Shown here in pieces: positions 1-9,086 of a stretch of DNA of 64,000 nucleotides; the stretch's first letter is position 1; each line of letters starts with the position of its first letter. The notes beneath the pieces were generated by a model, which was not told the origin of the DNA, made no database searches, and saw nothing but the letters and a program-made list of their open reading frames with translations. Source of the DNA: Aeromicrobium sp. Root495 (GTDB taxonomy: Bacteria > Actinomycetota > Actinomycetes > Propionibacteriales > Nocardioidaceae); the NCBI RefSeq assembly GCF_001426755.1, contig NZ_LMFJ01000001.1:1774467-1838466 (forward strand), written 5' to 3'. The position numbers were made by a program, and so were the translations under genes.

Positions 1-9
1 TGTGAGCTG

Positions 10-48
10 GCGTCCGTTCGAGGGTTGATCCGGACGTCGAACGGACGC
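10..48. repeat. Perfect 12-bp inverted repeat, 15-nt loop
   Basis: GCGTCCGTTCGA at 10-21 pairs with TCGAACGGACGC at 37-48. The symmetry continues imperfectly outwards to about 2-56. It lies downstream of mnmA and could act as a terminator or be part of the adjoining repeat array. No T-tract is visible. Confidence 0.6.
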
Positions 49-155
49 TGACTCACCGCCCACCCGGCCAGACCCACCAGAACAAACGCTGACTCACCGC
101 CCACCCGGCCGGACCCATCGGAACGGACTCTGAGCCACCTCCCACCGGGGGCGGG
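39..155. repeat. Three tandem copies of a 41-bp unit
   Basis: Units begin with GAAC at 39, 80 and 121, an exact 41-base period. Copies 1 and 2 are nearly identical across GCTGACTCACCGCCCACC. Copy 3 is diverged (GGACTCTGAGCCACCTCCCA) and runs into the mnmA terminator region. The array may extend beyond the window start. There are no spacers, so it is not CRISPR. Confidence 0.7.
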
Positions 156-161
156 GGGAGG

Positions 162-1256
162 TCAGGCGGTCGGGGCAGCGCGGTGGGTGCGGGTGATGGT
201 GGCGGATCCGACCACGCGGGTGCCGTCGTAGATCACGCAGGCCTGACCCGGGGCGATGCCCTCGGCCGGGTCCAGGAGGTCGACCCGCACGGTGTCGTCG
301 TCGAGCACCTCCACGACCGCGCGGTGCTCGGCCCCGTGGGCGCGCAGCTGCACGGTGCACTCGAGCCGACCCACGGGCGCGGCGCCGCACCACAGCGGCT
401 TGAACCCCTCGAGCGCGTCGACGCGCAGCTGCTCGCGCGGTCCGACGGTGACCGTCCCCGACACCGGCTCGATGTCGAGGACGAAGCGCGGCTTGCCGTC
501 GTCGGCCGGGACGCCGAGCCGAAGACCCCGACGCTGCCCGATCGTGTAGGCGTAGGCGCCCTCGTGCTCCCGCAGCACAGCACCGTCCTCGTCGACCACG
601 ACGCCCGGCCGGGGTCCGATCTTCTCGGCGAGCCAGCCGGCGTTGTCGCCGTCGGCGACGAAGCAGATGTCGTGGCTGTCGGGCTTGCTGGCCACCTGCA
701 GTCCACGACGCTCGGCCTCGGCCCGCACCTCGGGCTTCACCGAGTCGCCGAGCGGGAAGTGGGAGCGGCTGAGCTGGTCCTGCGTCAGCACGCCCAGCAC
801 GTACGACTGGTCCTTGGCGGCGTCGTGGGCCCGGTGCATCTCGACGACGCCGTCGGCGCCCTCGCGCACCTGGGCGTAGTGGCCCGTCACCACGCCGTCG
901 AAGCCGAGCGCGAGCGCCCGGTCGAGCACGGCGGCGAACTTGATCTTCTCGTTGCAGCGCAGGCACGGGTTGGGCGTGCGGCCCGCCTCGTACTCCGCCA
1001 CGAAGTCGTCGACCACCTCGTCGGCGAACTCCTGGCTCATGTCCCACACGTAGAACGGGATGCCGAGGGTGTCGGCGGCGCGCCGGGCGTCCCCGGAGTC
1101 CTCGATGGAGCAGCAGCCCCGGGCGCCGGACCGGTACGACCGCGGGTTGCGGCTGAGTGCGAGGTGCACGCCCGTGACGTCGTGCCCCGCCTCGACGGCG
1201 CGTGCGGCCGCCACCGCGGAGTCGACGCCACCGGACATGGCGGCCACGAGCCTCAC
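162..1256 (-). CDS. mnmA: tRNA-specific 2-thiouridylase MnmA
   Basis: MnmA adenylates U34 of tRNA-Lys, -Glu and -Gln and inserts sulfur relayed from a cysteine desulfurase. The 364-residue product has the PP-loop SGGVDS at residues 8-13, the catalytic pair Cys98 (NPCLRC) and Cys198 (HDICFV), and the C-terminal beta-barrel with YTIGQRRGL, all normal for the family. The GTG start overlaps the TGA of the upstream cysteine desulfurase (GTGA), so the two are translationally coupled and the desulfurase is the likely sulfur donor. Upstream in-frame codons belong to the shadow of that gene. Identification is secure; only the exact start is inferred. Confidence 0.95.
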   Translation of the reverse strand: MRLVAAMSGGVDSAVAAARAVEAGHDVTGVHLALSRNPRSYRSGARGCCSIEDSGDARRAADTLGIPFYVWDMSQEFADEVVDDFVAEYEAGRTPNPCLRCNEKIKFAAVLDRALALGFDGVVTGHYAQVREGADGVVEMHRAHDAAKDQSYVLGVLTQDQLSRSHFPLGDSVKPEVRAEAERRGLQVASKPDSHDICFVADGDNAGWLAEKIGPRPGVVVDEDGAVLREHEGAYAYTIGQRRGLRLGVPADDGKPRFVLDIEPVSGTVTVGPREQLRVDALEGFKPLWCGAAPVGRLECTVQLRAHGAEHRAVVEVLDDDTVRVDLLDPAEGIAPGQACVIYDGTRVVGSATITRTHRAAPTA

Positions 1257-2455
1257 GAGCGTGCCCTCACGAGGGAGGCCGCGCAGGCCCGCTCGTGCAC
1301 GGCGGGCAGCGCCGCGAGCACGGCATCGACGTCGGCCTCGGTGGAGGTGTGCCCCAGGCTGAAGCGCAGGGACCCCCGGGCCGCGACGTCGTCGTAGCCC
1401 ATGGCCAGCAGGACGTGGCTCGGCTGCGGCACGCCGGCCGCGCAGGCCGAGCCGGTGGACACCTCGATGCCCTGGGCGTCGAGCAGCATGAGCATGGCGT
1501 CGCCCTCGCACCCGGGGAACGTGACGTGCGCGATGTTGGGCAGCCGGTGCTCGGGACCGGGCACGGGATCGCCGTTCACCACGGCGTCGGGAACCGCACG
1601 CAGCACGCCCTCGACCAGGCGCTGGCGCAGCCGCTCGATGCGGGCCGACGACTCCGCCTGACGCGCCAGCGTGACCTCCACCGCTGCCGCGAACGACGCG
1701 ATGAGCGCGACGCCGATGGTGCCGGAGCGGACGTCGCGCTCCTGACCGCCCCCGTGCAGGAGCGGGGTGGGCTCGATCTCGCGTCGGACCACCAGGGCAC
1801 CCACGCCCACGGGCCCGCCGAGCTTGTGCGCCGTGACGGTCATGGCGTCCAGCCCCGAGGCGGCGAAGTCGAGCGGGAGGTAGCCCGCGGCCTGCACGGC
1901 GTCGCTGTGCACGGGGATGCCGTGCTCGCGCGCGATGGCCACGACGTCGCTCACGGGCTGGACGGTGCCCATCTCGTTGTTGGCCCACATCGTGGTGATG
2001 GCCGCGACGCGGGACGGGTCGCGCTCGACGGCGGACCGCAGCGCCTCCAGACGGATGCGTCCGATCTTGTCGACCGGGGTGGTGTCGATCTCCGCGCCCT
2101 CGTGGGCGGCCAGCCACGTGACGGGGTCGAGCAGCGCATGGTGCTCGATGGAGCTGAAGACCACGCGGTTGCGACGCTCGTCCTCGGACCGCCGGGCCCA
2201 GTAGAGCCCCTTGATGGCGAGGTTGTTGGCCTCGGTGCCGCCGGAGCAGAAGACGACCTCGCTGGGACGCGCACCGAGCCGCTCGGCGATGAGCTCGCGC
2301 GACTCCTCCACGACGCGGCGCGCGGCGCGTCCCGAGGCGTGCAGGCTCGAGGCGTTGCCGGTGCGGGCCAGCTCCTCGGTCATCACGGCGATCGCCTCAG
2401 GGACCATGGGCGTGGTGGCCGCGTGGTCGAGGTAGACAGGATCTGGCTGGGTCAT
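1253..2455 (-). CDS. Cysteine desulfurase (IscS/NifS class)
   Basis: This PLP enzyme takes sulfur from L-cysteine and passes it on as a persulfide. The 400-residue product opens with [10 protein letters not shown]. The PLP lysine is Lys211 in TAHKLGG and the persulfide cysteine is Cys338 in STGSACAAG, on the short active-site loop of the IscS group. It overlaps mnmA by 4 bases, which points to tRNA thiolation as its main client. A 40-base gap separates it from the PH-like gene upstream, so it may be the last part of the nad operon or have its own promoter. A second, different desulfurase lies at 3554-4660. Confidence 0.92.
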   Translation of the reverse strand: MTQPDPVYLDHAATTPMVPEAIAVMTEELARTGNASSLHASGRAARRVVEESRELIAERLGARPSEVVFCSGGTEANNLAIKGLYWARRSEDERRNRVVFSSIEHHALLDPVTWLAAHEGAEIDTTPVDKIGRIRLEALRSAVERDPSRVAAITTMWANNEMGTVQPVSDVVAIAREHGIPVHSDAVQAAGYLPLDFAASGLDAMTVTAHKLGGPVGVGALVVRREIEPTPLLHGGGQERDVRSGTIGVALIASFAAAVEVTLARQAESSARIERLRQRLVEGVLRAVPDAVVNGDPVPGPEHRLPNIAHVTFPGCEGDAMLMLLDAQGIEVSTGSACAAGVPQPSHVLLAMGYDDVAARGSLRFSLGHTSTEADVDAVLAALPAVHERACAASLVRARS

Positions 2456-2495
2456 TGCGGTTCCAGCGTAGACGCACGACGGTGGATCGGGCCTC

Positions 2496-3557
2496 TCAGC
2501 GTCCCGGGACCTCGCACTCGGTGGTGGCGTCCAGGGAGACGTACCCGCTGTCGAGGAACGAGATCCTCACGTCACCCGCCCTCGGCGTCCTGAGGAAGGA
2601 GCCCGTCTGGATGGACAGCTCGGCGAGGTCGCCCGAGCGGTAGGGGTCGCGGTGCCCGAACCGGACGAGCTCGGCCTCGAGGGCCTCGGCCATCCTCTCC
2701 GTGGCGCGGACCGGTGTCACGATGATGTCCCTGCCCTCGTCGCTGATCGCCTGGGCGAGACTAACGTCGACACGGCGCTGCCAGCCCTTGTAGTCGTCGT
2801 CGTCCTGGCACGTCGTGAGACTGACCTCCGGGGTCTCCCACCGCCCGCCGACGACGTACTGGAGCGCAGCCACCATGTCGTCCTGGGCCTTGGCTGTGGC
2901 ACCTGAGACGGCACGGGGAGGCTGCTCGTCGAACGGGGGGATGTCCCGCACGTCGAACCAGGCGATGACGCCCACCACGACGGCCGCGATGACCGGGACC
3001 GAGACGAGCGCTCCGAAGGACTTGGGGTGCAGGTAGCGCCATGGCATCGTCCCGGGTGCGATGCGGTCGACGTCGGCGGTCGTGAGCGCGTCGGCGCTCG
3101 TCGCGACGCCGGCGGCCGACGCGATGCGCACGAGGTCGTCCTCGCGCCAGTAGGCGCCGTTGAGCTGGATGCGCGGGCCTCCGGAGCGCGAGCGCAGCAC
3201 GAGCACCTTGCTCAGCCGCCCGACCGGTGACAGGACGATGACCCCCAGCACGCCGACCACGTCGTGGTCGAGCCGGACGGTGGAGCGCCGGAGCCAGCGT
3301 CGGTACTGCACCTCGCCCGGGCCGAGGACGACCCGGCTGGTGGCGATGTACACGGCGATGGTCCCGACGGTCGCCGCGGCGACGCCGAGGACGAACCCGA
3401 GGACCATGAGGAGCCCGATCCCGGACCGTGCGAAGCCCGCGGTCCCGACGCCGACGGCGCCGCCGAGCAGGCCCAGCCCCTGGATGGGCGAGGAGAAGAA
3501 GCGCCGGTAGGCCGCCCAGGACGGCCGCATGACGACCGTCTCCGCGACGCCGCTCAT
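2496..3557 (-). CDS. PH-like membrane protein, function unknown
   Basis: The 353-residue product is not recognised at family level with confidence. Two adjacent hydrophobic segments lie near residues 28-75. They are followed by a beta-rich stretch resembling bacterial PH domains (TSRVVLGPGEVQYRRW), a third membrane segment near residue 205 (VPVIAAVVVGVIAWF), and a soluble C-terminal domain with two cysteines. Its ATG overlaps the stop of the nad-cluster cysteine desulfurase (ATGA), so it is translated as part of that operon. A link to NAD or sulfur metabolism is suggested only by position. Confidence 0.75.
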   Translation of the reverse strand: MSGVAETVVMRPSWAAYRRFFSSPIQGLGLLGGAVGVGTAGFARSGIGLLMVLGFVLGVAAATVGTIAVYIATSRVVLGPGEVQYRRWLRRSTVRLDHDVVGVLGVIVLSPVGRLSKVLVLRSRSGGPRIQLNGAYWREDDLVRIASAAGVATSADALTTADVDRIAPGTMPWRYLHPKSFGALVSVPVIAAVVVGVIAWFDVRDIPPFDEQPPRAVSGATAKAQDDMVAALQYVVGGRWETPEVSLTTCQDDDDYKGWQRRVDVSLAQAISDEGRDIIVTPVRATERMAEALEAELVRFGHRDPYRSGDLAELSIQTGSFLRTPRAGDVRISFLDSGYVSLDATTECEVPGR

Positions 3558-4660
3558 GCCGTGACGTCCCGGAGCGCGTCGGCCGCCTGCTCGAGCTGCT
3601 CGTCGCTCACGGCGCGGCCGAAGGTGAAGCGCAGGGCGGTCTGAGCGACCTCGCGCTCGTACCCCATGGCGGTGAGGACGTGGCTGGGCTCGTCGCTGCC
3701 GGCGTGGCAGGCCGAGCCGCTGGAGCACACGATGCCGCGCCGTTCGAGGTCGAGCAGGACCGATTCGCCCGACCGCCCGGGAAGGACGAACGAGGCGTGG
3801 CCCGGCAGCCGGTTGGTGGGGTGCCCGGTGAGCCGTGCCCCCGGCACCTCGGCCAGCACCCGGGCGACGAACGCGTCGCGCCGGCGCACGACGTCGGAGG
3901 GATCTCCCTTGGCGAGCCGCAGCGCCGCCGCCATGCCCACTGCGTGCGCCACGGCCTCCGTGCCCGAGCGCCGACCGTCCTCCTGGCCGCCGCCGTGGAG
4001 GAGCGGCTCGAACCGCACGCCACGGCGCACCCACAGGACGCCCACGCCCTTGGGCGCGCCGAGCTTGTGGCCCGAGAGGCTCATGGCGTCGACGCCCAGG
4101 GCGCCGACCGAGACGTCGAGCCAGCCGGCGGACTGCACCACGTCGGTGTGGAACGGGACGCCGCGCTCGCGGGCCACCACGGCCAGCCGGGCCACGGGCT
4201 GCACCGTGCCGACCTCGTTGTTGGCGTGCTGGATGCTCACGAGCGTGGTGTCGTCACGCAGGGCCTCGGCCAGCGTCTCGGGGTGCACCACGCCGTGGCG
4301 GTCCACCGCCAGCTCGGTCACCTCGTACCCGATCCGGCCGAGCCAGGCAGCGGACTCCAGCACGGCCGGGTGCTCCACGGAGGACACCACGACGTGCCGA
4401 CCCCGGGGCTGCGCGAGGGCGATGCCCTTGACGGCCGTGTTGTCGGACTCGGTGCCGCCCGAGGTGAACGTGATCTCGCCCGGACGAGCCCCCAGGACCT
4501 GGGCGACGTCGAGCCGGGCCTGGTCGAGCGCACGGCGTGCGGACTCCCCCACCTCGTGGTGGCTCGACGGGTTGCCGAACTCCGGTCCCAGGTACGGCCC
4601 CATGGCGGCGAGCACGTCGCGCCGCAACGGCGTGGTGGCCGCCTCGTCGAGGTACAGCAC
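3554..4660 (-). CDS. Cysteine desulfurase of the nad operon
   Basis: The 368-residue class V aminotransferase-fold desulfurase has YLDEAATTPL at the N-terminus, the PLP lysine at about Lys199 (SGHKLGAP) and the persulfide cysteine at about Cys318 (SSGSACHAG). It starts three bases after nadC ends and overlaps the next gene. In other bacteria NifS-like enzymes are co-encoded with nadA/nadB and help build the oxygen-sensitive [4Fe-4S] cluster of quinolinate synthase, and the same role is inferred here. It is clearly diverged from the desulfurase next to mnmA, so the pair is not a recent duplication. Confidence 0.9.
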   Translation of the reverse strand: MLYLDEAATTPLRRDVLAAMGPYLGPEFGNPSSHHEVGESARRALDQARLDVAQVLGARPGEITFTSGGTESDNTAVKGIALAQPRGRHVVVSSVEHPAVLESAAWLGRIGYEVTELAVDRHGVVHPETLAEALRDDTTLVSIQHANNEVGTVQPVARLAVVARERGVPFHTDVVQSAGWLDVSVGALGVDAMSLSGHKLGAPKGVGVLWVRRGVRFEPLLHGGGQEDGRRSGTEAVAHAVGMAAALRLAKGDPSDVVRRRDAFVARVLAEVPGARLTGHPTNRLPGHASFVLPGRSGESVLLDLERRGIVCSSGSACHAGSDEPSHVLTAMGYEREVAQTALRFTFGRAVSDEQLEQAADALRDVTA

Positions 4661-4663
4661 GGG

Positions 4664-5515
4664 CTAGAGCCCCTGCGGCCCGACGACCACGTCGAGGCCG
4701 AGGTCGAGGGCGCGGACGCTGTGGGTGAGGGCGCCGACGCTGATGACGTCGACACCCGTGGCGGCGACGTCGGCGATGGTCTCCAGCGTGATGCCACCGC
4801 TGGCCTCCACGACGGCCCGGCCGGCGACGAGCTCCACGCCGGCCCGCAGGTCGGCGAGCGAGAAGTTGTCGAGCATGATCGTGTCGACCCCTCCGGCCAG
4901 CACCGGCTCCACCTGCTCGAGGCGGTCGACCTCCACCTCGACGTGGGTGGTGTGCGGGAGGTCCTGGCGGGCCTGACGGATGGCTGCGGTGATGTCGGGC
5001 ACGACGGCCAGGTGGTTGTCCTTGGCCATGACGGCGTCGGAGAGGCTGAACCGGTGGTTGTGGCCACCGCCGCAGCGCACCGCGTGGCGCTCCAGCGCGC
5101 GCAGCCCGGGCGTGGTCTTGCGCGTGTCGACGACCCGGGCGGCCGTGCCGGACACCGCCTCCACGTAGACCGCCGTGAGGGTGGCGATGCCGCTCATCCG
5201 CTGCACGAGGTTCAGGGCGACGCGCTCGCTCGTGAGCACGGCACGCGCCGGGCCGCTGACACGGGCCAACGTCTGGCCGGGCTCGAACCGCTCGCCCTCG
5301 GCGCTCCTGAGCTCCACCTCGACGCGATCGTCGAGGGTCGTCATGGCGATGCGGAAGACGTCGGCCCCCGCCATGACACCGGCTTCGCGCGCCACGAGGT
5401 CGGCGGTGGCCCACACGTCCGCCGGCACGAACGTCTGGGAGGTGAGGTCGCCGAAGGGCGCGTCCTCGTCGAGGGCCATCTCGACGACCCGACGGATCTG
5501 CCGCTCGGTGATCAC
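4664..5515 (-). CDS. nadC: Quinolinate phosphoribosyltransferase (decarboxylating)
   Basis: NadC converts quinolinate and PRPP to nicotinate mononucleotide and CO2, the third de novo NAD step. The 283-residue product has the family signatures TRKTTPGLR followed by HAVRCGGGHNHRF, then EVEV and the phosphate-binding GGI and ISVGALTHS elements near the C-terminus. It overlaps nadB by 4 bases, completing a compact nadA-nadB-nadC block. Length is typical for the family. Confidence 0.96.
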   Translation of the reverse strand: MITERQIRRVVEMALDEDAPFGDLTSQTFVPADVWATADLVAREAGVMAGADVFRIAMTTLDDRVEVELRSAEGERFEPGQTLARVSGPARAVLTSERVALNLVQRMSGIATLTAVYVEAVSGTAARVVDTRKTTPGLRALERHAVRCGGGHNHRFSLSDAVMAKDNHLAVVPDITAAIRQARQDLPHTTHVEVEVDRLEQVEPVLAGGVDTIMLDNFSLADLRAGVELVAGRAVVEASGGITLETIADVAATGVDVISVGALTHSVRALDLGLDVVVGPQGL

Positions 5516-7023
5516 CGCGTCACCACGACGCCGCTGTGGACGGCCCGGCCCGGGTCCGGCTGGGGGAAGTCGGTGCGGAAGTGTCCGCCGCGGGACTCCC
5601 GACGGGCCAGCGCGCTCTGCACGACGGCCTGGGCGACCACGCGCAGGTTGGCGTCCTCGACGGACTTCACGTCGGTGGCGTCCCGCACGGCGCTGCGGCC
5701 GAGCTCGGCGAGCGCGTCCTCGAGTCCCCGGGCGTCACGGGTGAGGCCAGCGGCGTCCCACATGAGCTGCTGCAGGTCGGCGCGGCTCAGCGACGGGCCC
5801 TCCCCGTCGATCGTGGTGGTGACGGGCTCGGCCCAGTCGGCGTCGAACGGCTCGAGCGGCGCGACCTCGGGGTCGAGCACGGCGTCGACCACCCGGCGTC
5901 CGTACACGGCGCCCTCGAGGAGCGAGTTGGACGCGAGCCGGTTGGCTCCGTGCAGGCCGTTGCAGGCCACCTCGCCCACGGCGAAGAGCCCGGGCAGCGA
6001 CGTCCGGGCCCAGAGGTCGGTCCGGACACCGCCCATGAAGTAGTGCGCGGCGGGCGTGACCGGGATGGGCTCGCGGCCCCAGTCCATCCCGTGCGCCCGC
6101 ACGGTGGCGTCGATCGTGGGGAACCGCTCGGCCAGGAACGCCGCTCCGAGCCCCGTGGCGTCGAGCCGCACCGGCTCGCCGCCCTGGCGAGCCATCTGGG
6201 CGGCGATGCCTCGGGCCACGACGTCACGCGGGGCCAGCTCGGCGTCGGGGTGGACGTCGAGCATGAAGCGCCGGCCGTCGCGGTCGACGAGCACCGCGCC
6301 CTCGCCCCGGACCGCCTCCGAGACGAGCGGGTTGCCCGGGACCGCGAGGGACGTGGGGTGGAACTGGTAGAACTCCAGGTCCGACGCCACCGCACCGGCT
6401 CGCAGCGCCATGGCGAGGCCGTCTCCCGTGGCCACCGCGGGGTTGGTCGTGTACGGGTACAGCTGTCCCGCTCCCCCGGTGGCGAGCACGACGGCGTCGG
6501 CCTCGATGCTGCCGCCGTCGAGCAGCGTGGCGCCGGTGACCCGGCCACCCTCCACGACCAGGTCGACCACCATGGTGTTCTCACGGATCACCACGTCGGA
6601 GTCACGCAGACGGGCGATCAGGGCTGCTGCGATGGCGGCTCCCGTGGCGTCGCCGCCCGCGTGCAGGATGCGCTCGTGCGAGTGCGCCGCCTCGAGCCCG
6701 CGAGCGAGCTGCCCGTCGTGGACGTCGAAGAGGACGCCTCGGTCGATGAGGTGCTGGACCGCCTCGGGGCCCTCGGCGCAGAGCACCTCGACGGCCTCGT
6801 CGTCGGAGAGGCCGGCGCCGGCCACGAGCGTGTCGGCCACGTGGGACGCCACGGTGTCGTCGGCCGAGGTGACCACGGCCACGCCGCCCTGGGCGTACCA
6901 GGTGTTGGACTGGTCGAGCGTGGCCTTGGTGACGAGCGTGACCTCGACGCCGGGGCGCGAGTCGGCGTCGAGTGCAGCCGTGAGCCCGGCGACGCCGGAC
7001 CCGATGACGAGGATGTGTGTCAT
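5512..7023 (-). CDS. nadB: L-aspartate oxidase
   Basis: NadB is a flavoenzyme that oxidises L-aspartate to iminoaspartate for NadA. The 503-residue product has the FAD-binding GSGVAGL motif at the N-terminus, the NTWYAQGGVA and HSHERILHAGGDATG elements, the substrate region around FHPTSLAVPG and SEAVRGEGA, and the C-terminal fumarate reductase-like helical domain. It starts nine bases after nadA and overlaps nadC. Length and motifs match the family. Confidence 0.96.
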   Translation of the reverse strand: MTHILVIGSGVAGLTAALDADSRPGVEVTLVTKATLDQSNTWYAQGGVAVVTSADDTVASHVADTLVAGAGLSDDEAVEVLCAEGPEAVQHLIDRGVLFDVHDGQLARGLEAAHSHERILHAGGDATGAAIAAALIARLRDSDVVIRENTMVVDLVVEGGRVTGATLLDGGSIEADAVVLATGGAGQLYPYTTNPAVATGDGLAMALRAGAVASDLEFYQFHPTSLAVPGNPLVSEAVRGEGAVLVDRDGRRFMLDVHPDAELAPRDVVARGIAAQMARQGGEPVRLDATGLGAAFLAERFPTIDATVRAHGMDWGREPIPVTPAAHYFMGGVRTDLWARTSLPGLFAVGEVACNGLHGANRLASNSLLEGAVYGRRVVDAVLDPEVAPLEPFDADWAEPVTTTIDGEGPSLSRADLQQLMWDAAGLTRDARGLEDALAELGRSAVRDATDVKSVEDANLRVVAQAVVQSALARRESRGGHFRTDFPQPDPGRAVHSGVVVTR

Positions 7024-7032
7024 GTCAGGCCC

Positions 7033-8337
7033 CTACTTGGGAAGCGCGGCGAGCATGCGCTCGAGCGCGATCTTGGCATCGGCCGCGACGTCGTCGGACA
7101 CGATGATCTCGTTGCGGACCTCGCCCTCGACGAGGCCGTCGAGGGTCCAGGCGAGGTAGCCGGGGTGGATGCGGTACATCGTGGAGCACGGGCAGATGAC
7201 GGGGTCGAGGCAGAAGATCGTGCGGTCGGGGAACTCCGCCGCGAGCCGGTTGACCATGTTGATCTCGGTGCCGATGGCGATGGTGTCACCGGGCTCCGAC
7301 GCGAGGACGAACTTGCGGATCGCGTCGGTGGAGCCCGCGGCATCCGCGGCGTCGACGACGGGCATCGGGCTCTCGGGGTGCACGATCACCTTGACGCCAG
7401 GGTGCTGCGCGCGGGCCTGCTCGATCTGCGCGACGGTGAAGCGCTTGTGCACGGAGCAGAAGCCGGGCCAGAGCAGGACCTTGGCGTCGAGGAGCACCTG
7501 CGGCTCCTGCCCGAGGCCGGGCTTGCGCGCGTTCACCATGGGCATCTGCTCGAGCGGGACGCCCATGGCCTTGGCCGTGTTGCGCCCGAGGTGCTGGTCG
7601 GGGAAGAACAGGACACGGCGGCCCCGCTCGAAGGCCCACTCGAGCACCGTGGCGGCGTTGCTGGACGTGCACACGATGCCCCCGTGGCGACCGCAGAACG
7701 CCTTGAGCGCGGCGGAGGAGTTCATGTAGGTGACCGGGATGACCGACGCCAGCTCGGACTGGTCCTCGTCGGCGTACAGCTCCATGAGCTCCTCCCACGC
7801 CGACTCCACCGACTCCTCGTCGGCCATGTCGGCCATGGAGCAGCCGGCGGCGAGGTTGGGCAGGATCACGTGCTGCTCCGGGCGGGCCAGGATGTCGGCG
7901 GTCTCGGCCATGAAGTGCACGCCGCAGAAGACGATGGTCTCGGCGTCGGGCTTGGTGAGCGCCGCGTTGGCCAGCTGGAACGAGTCGCCCACGAAGTCGG
8001 CGTACTGGATGACCTCGTCGCGCTGGTAGAAGTGCCCGAGGATGACGAGCTTGCTGCCGAGCGTCTCCTTGGCCGCCTTGATCCGCGCGTGCAGCTCCTC
8101 GTCGCTCATGCGCTGGTAGGCCGCGGGCAGCTGGCCCGTGCGCACGACGGGGTCGGGGATGACGTCGTCCTCCGACGCGCCGGGGCCGTAGCCCGGCACG
8201 AGGTCGAAGATCCACGGCTCGGCCGCGAGCTCGGTGTCGCAGGACGCGGCGGGCGCGGCGACGATCCGGTCGTTGACCGAAGCGGTGTCGGGCCCGGCGG
8301 GGGTTCCGGGCCCGGGGCGGAGATCAGGAACAGTCAT
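7033..8337 (-). CDS. nadA: Quinolinate synthase NadA
   Basis: NadA condenses iminoaspartate with dihydroxyacetone phosphate to quinolinate using a [4Fe-4S] cluster. The 434-residue protein belongs to the longer NadA type. Cysteines expected to bind the cluster are near residues 138 (VFCGVHFMAE), 223 (IVCTSSNAA) and 382/384 (VICPCSTMY). The ATG overlaps the stop of the upstream NUDIX gene (ATGA), which fixes the start and shows the operon begins with that regulator-like gene. The longer in-frame extension upstream is shadow sequence of the NUDIX gene. Confidence 0.95.
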   Translation of the reverse strand: MTVPDLRPGPGTPAGPDTASVNDRIVAAPAASCDTELAAEPWIFDLVPGYGPGASEDDVIPDPVVRTGQLPAAYQRMSDEELHARIKAAKETLGSKLVILGHFYQRDEVIQYADFVGDSFQLANAALTKPDAETIVFCGVHFMAETADILARPEQHVILPNLAAGCSMADMADEESVESAWEELMELYADEDQSELASVIPVTYMNSSAALKAFCGRHGGIVCTSSNAATVLEWAFERGRRVLFFPDQHLGRNTAKAMGVPLEQMPMVNARKPGLGQEPQVLLDAKVLLWPGFCSVHKRFTVAQIEQARAQHPGVKVIVHPESPMPVVDAADAAGSTDAIRKFVLASEPGDTIAIGTEINMVNRLAAEFPDRTIFCLDPVICPCSTMYRIHPGYLAWTLDGLVEGEVRNEIIVSDDVAADAKIALERMLAALPK

Positions 8338-9008
8338 CGGGGCTCCTCGACGGTGAGGGTGGGGCGGGCGTGGGTGGGGTCGAACCGGTAGAGCGCTGGA
8401 GGACGGTGGCTCGTGCCCGACAGGCACTCCCCCGTGGGCTGCAGGGTCTTGGTGGCCAGCACGTGCCGGCGGAAGTTGGCCGGGTCGAGCGTGCGACCCA
8501 GCACCGCCTCGTGCACCTCGCGCAGCTGGGCGAGGGTGAACTCGGGCTGCAGGAACCCGAACGCGATGGGCGAGTACGTGATCTTGGCGCGCAGGCGGTC
8601 GAGCGCGTACTTCACGACGTCGTTGTGGTCGAAGGCCAGCTCGGGCACCTCGTCGGCCACGAACCACTCGACGTTCTCGCCGTCGATGGCCCGGGCGTCC
8701 TCGTCGGGGCGCACGAGCGCCCAGTAGACGATGGAGACGACGCGGTCGGGCGAGCGGTCGACGCGGCCGAAGGCGTAGAGCTGCTCGAGGTAGTGCGGGT
8801 CGAGGCCCGTGGTGCGCTCGAGCGTGTGGCGCGCCGAGGCCACGAGGTCCTCGTCGCTCTCGAGCGGGCCACCGGGCAGGGCCCAGCGACCTTCGTAGGG
8901 CTCGCGGATGCGGCGCACGAGCGGCAGCCAGAGCGTGGACTCACCGGTCTGGGGGTGGGGCCGGAGCGCGAAGATCACGGTCGAGACCGCCAGGTCGATG
9001 CGTTGCAT
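8334..9008 (-). CDS. NrtR-like NUDIX regulator of NAD synthesis
   Basis: The 224-residue protein has an N-terminal NUDIX fold and a C-terminal winged-helix-like region (TLAQLREVHEAVLGRTLDPANFRR). The Nudix box reads GGPLESDE then HTLERTTGL. The catalytic REUXEE glutamates are replaced, as expected for NrtR regulators that bind ADP-ribose or NAD derivatives without hydrolysing them. It is the first gene of the nad operon, so autoregulation and repression of nadABC is the likely role. ATG at 9008 is preferred over the GTG at 9017 because an AAGGAGG site lies 8 bases before the ATG and would collide with the GTG. Confidence 0.82.
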   Translation of the reverse strand: MQRIDLAVSTVIFALRPHPQTGESTLWLPLVRRIREPYEGRWALPGGPLESDEDLVASARHTLERTTGLDPHYLEQLYAFGRVDRSPDRVVSIVYWALVRPDEDARAIDGENVEWFVADEVPELAFDHNDVVKYALDRLRAKITYSPIAFGFLQPEFTLAQLREVHEAVLGRTLDPANFRRHVLATKTLQPTGECLSGTSHRPPALYRFDPTHARPTLTVEEPR

Positions 9009-9010
9009 CC

Positions 9011-9033
9011 GACTCACCTCCTTAAGGTGAGTC
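9011..9033. promoter_or_regulatory. Palindromic operator or hairpin over the nad leader
   Basis: GACTCACC at 9011-9018 and GGTGAGTC at 9026-9033 form a perfect 8-bp inverted repeat with a 7-nt loop. On the transcript the Shine-Dalgarno AAGGAGG sits in the loop and 3' arm. The element could therefore be a DNA operator for the NUDIX regulator or an RNA hairpin that masks the ribosome site. Confidence 0.6.
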
Positions 9034-9035
9034 TG

Positions 9036-9064
9036 ACTCTAACCCGGGCTTAAGGTCGCGTCAA
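9036..9064 (-). promoter_or_regulatory. Sigma-70-type promoter of the nad operon
   Basis: Reading the minus strand, TTGACG (9064-9059), a 17-base spacer and TAGAGT (9041-9036) make a near-consensus promoter. A copy of CTTAAG lies in the spacer and another lies downstream in the palindrome, 28 bases apart. That fits a repressor bridging the -10 box. Confidence 0.7.
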
Positions 9065-9086
9065 CCCTAAGCGGGCGGCGTGTCCG

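Noticed and set aside
3680-8391. Two long plus-strand frames opposite the nad operon
   Set aside because: Same shadow effect; no ribosome site, domain or conserved motif, while the minus strand carries complete enzymes.
9009-9017. GTG at 9017 as the start of the NUDIX gene
   Set aside because: It overlaps its own Shine-Dalgarno sequence; the ATG at 9008 has ideal spacing.
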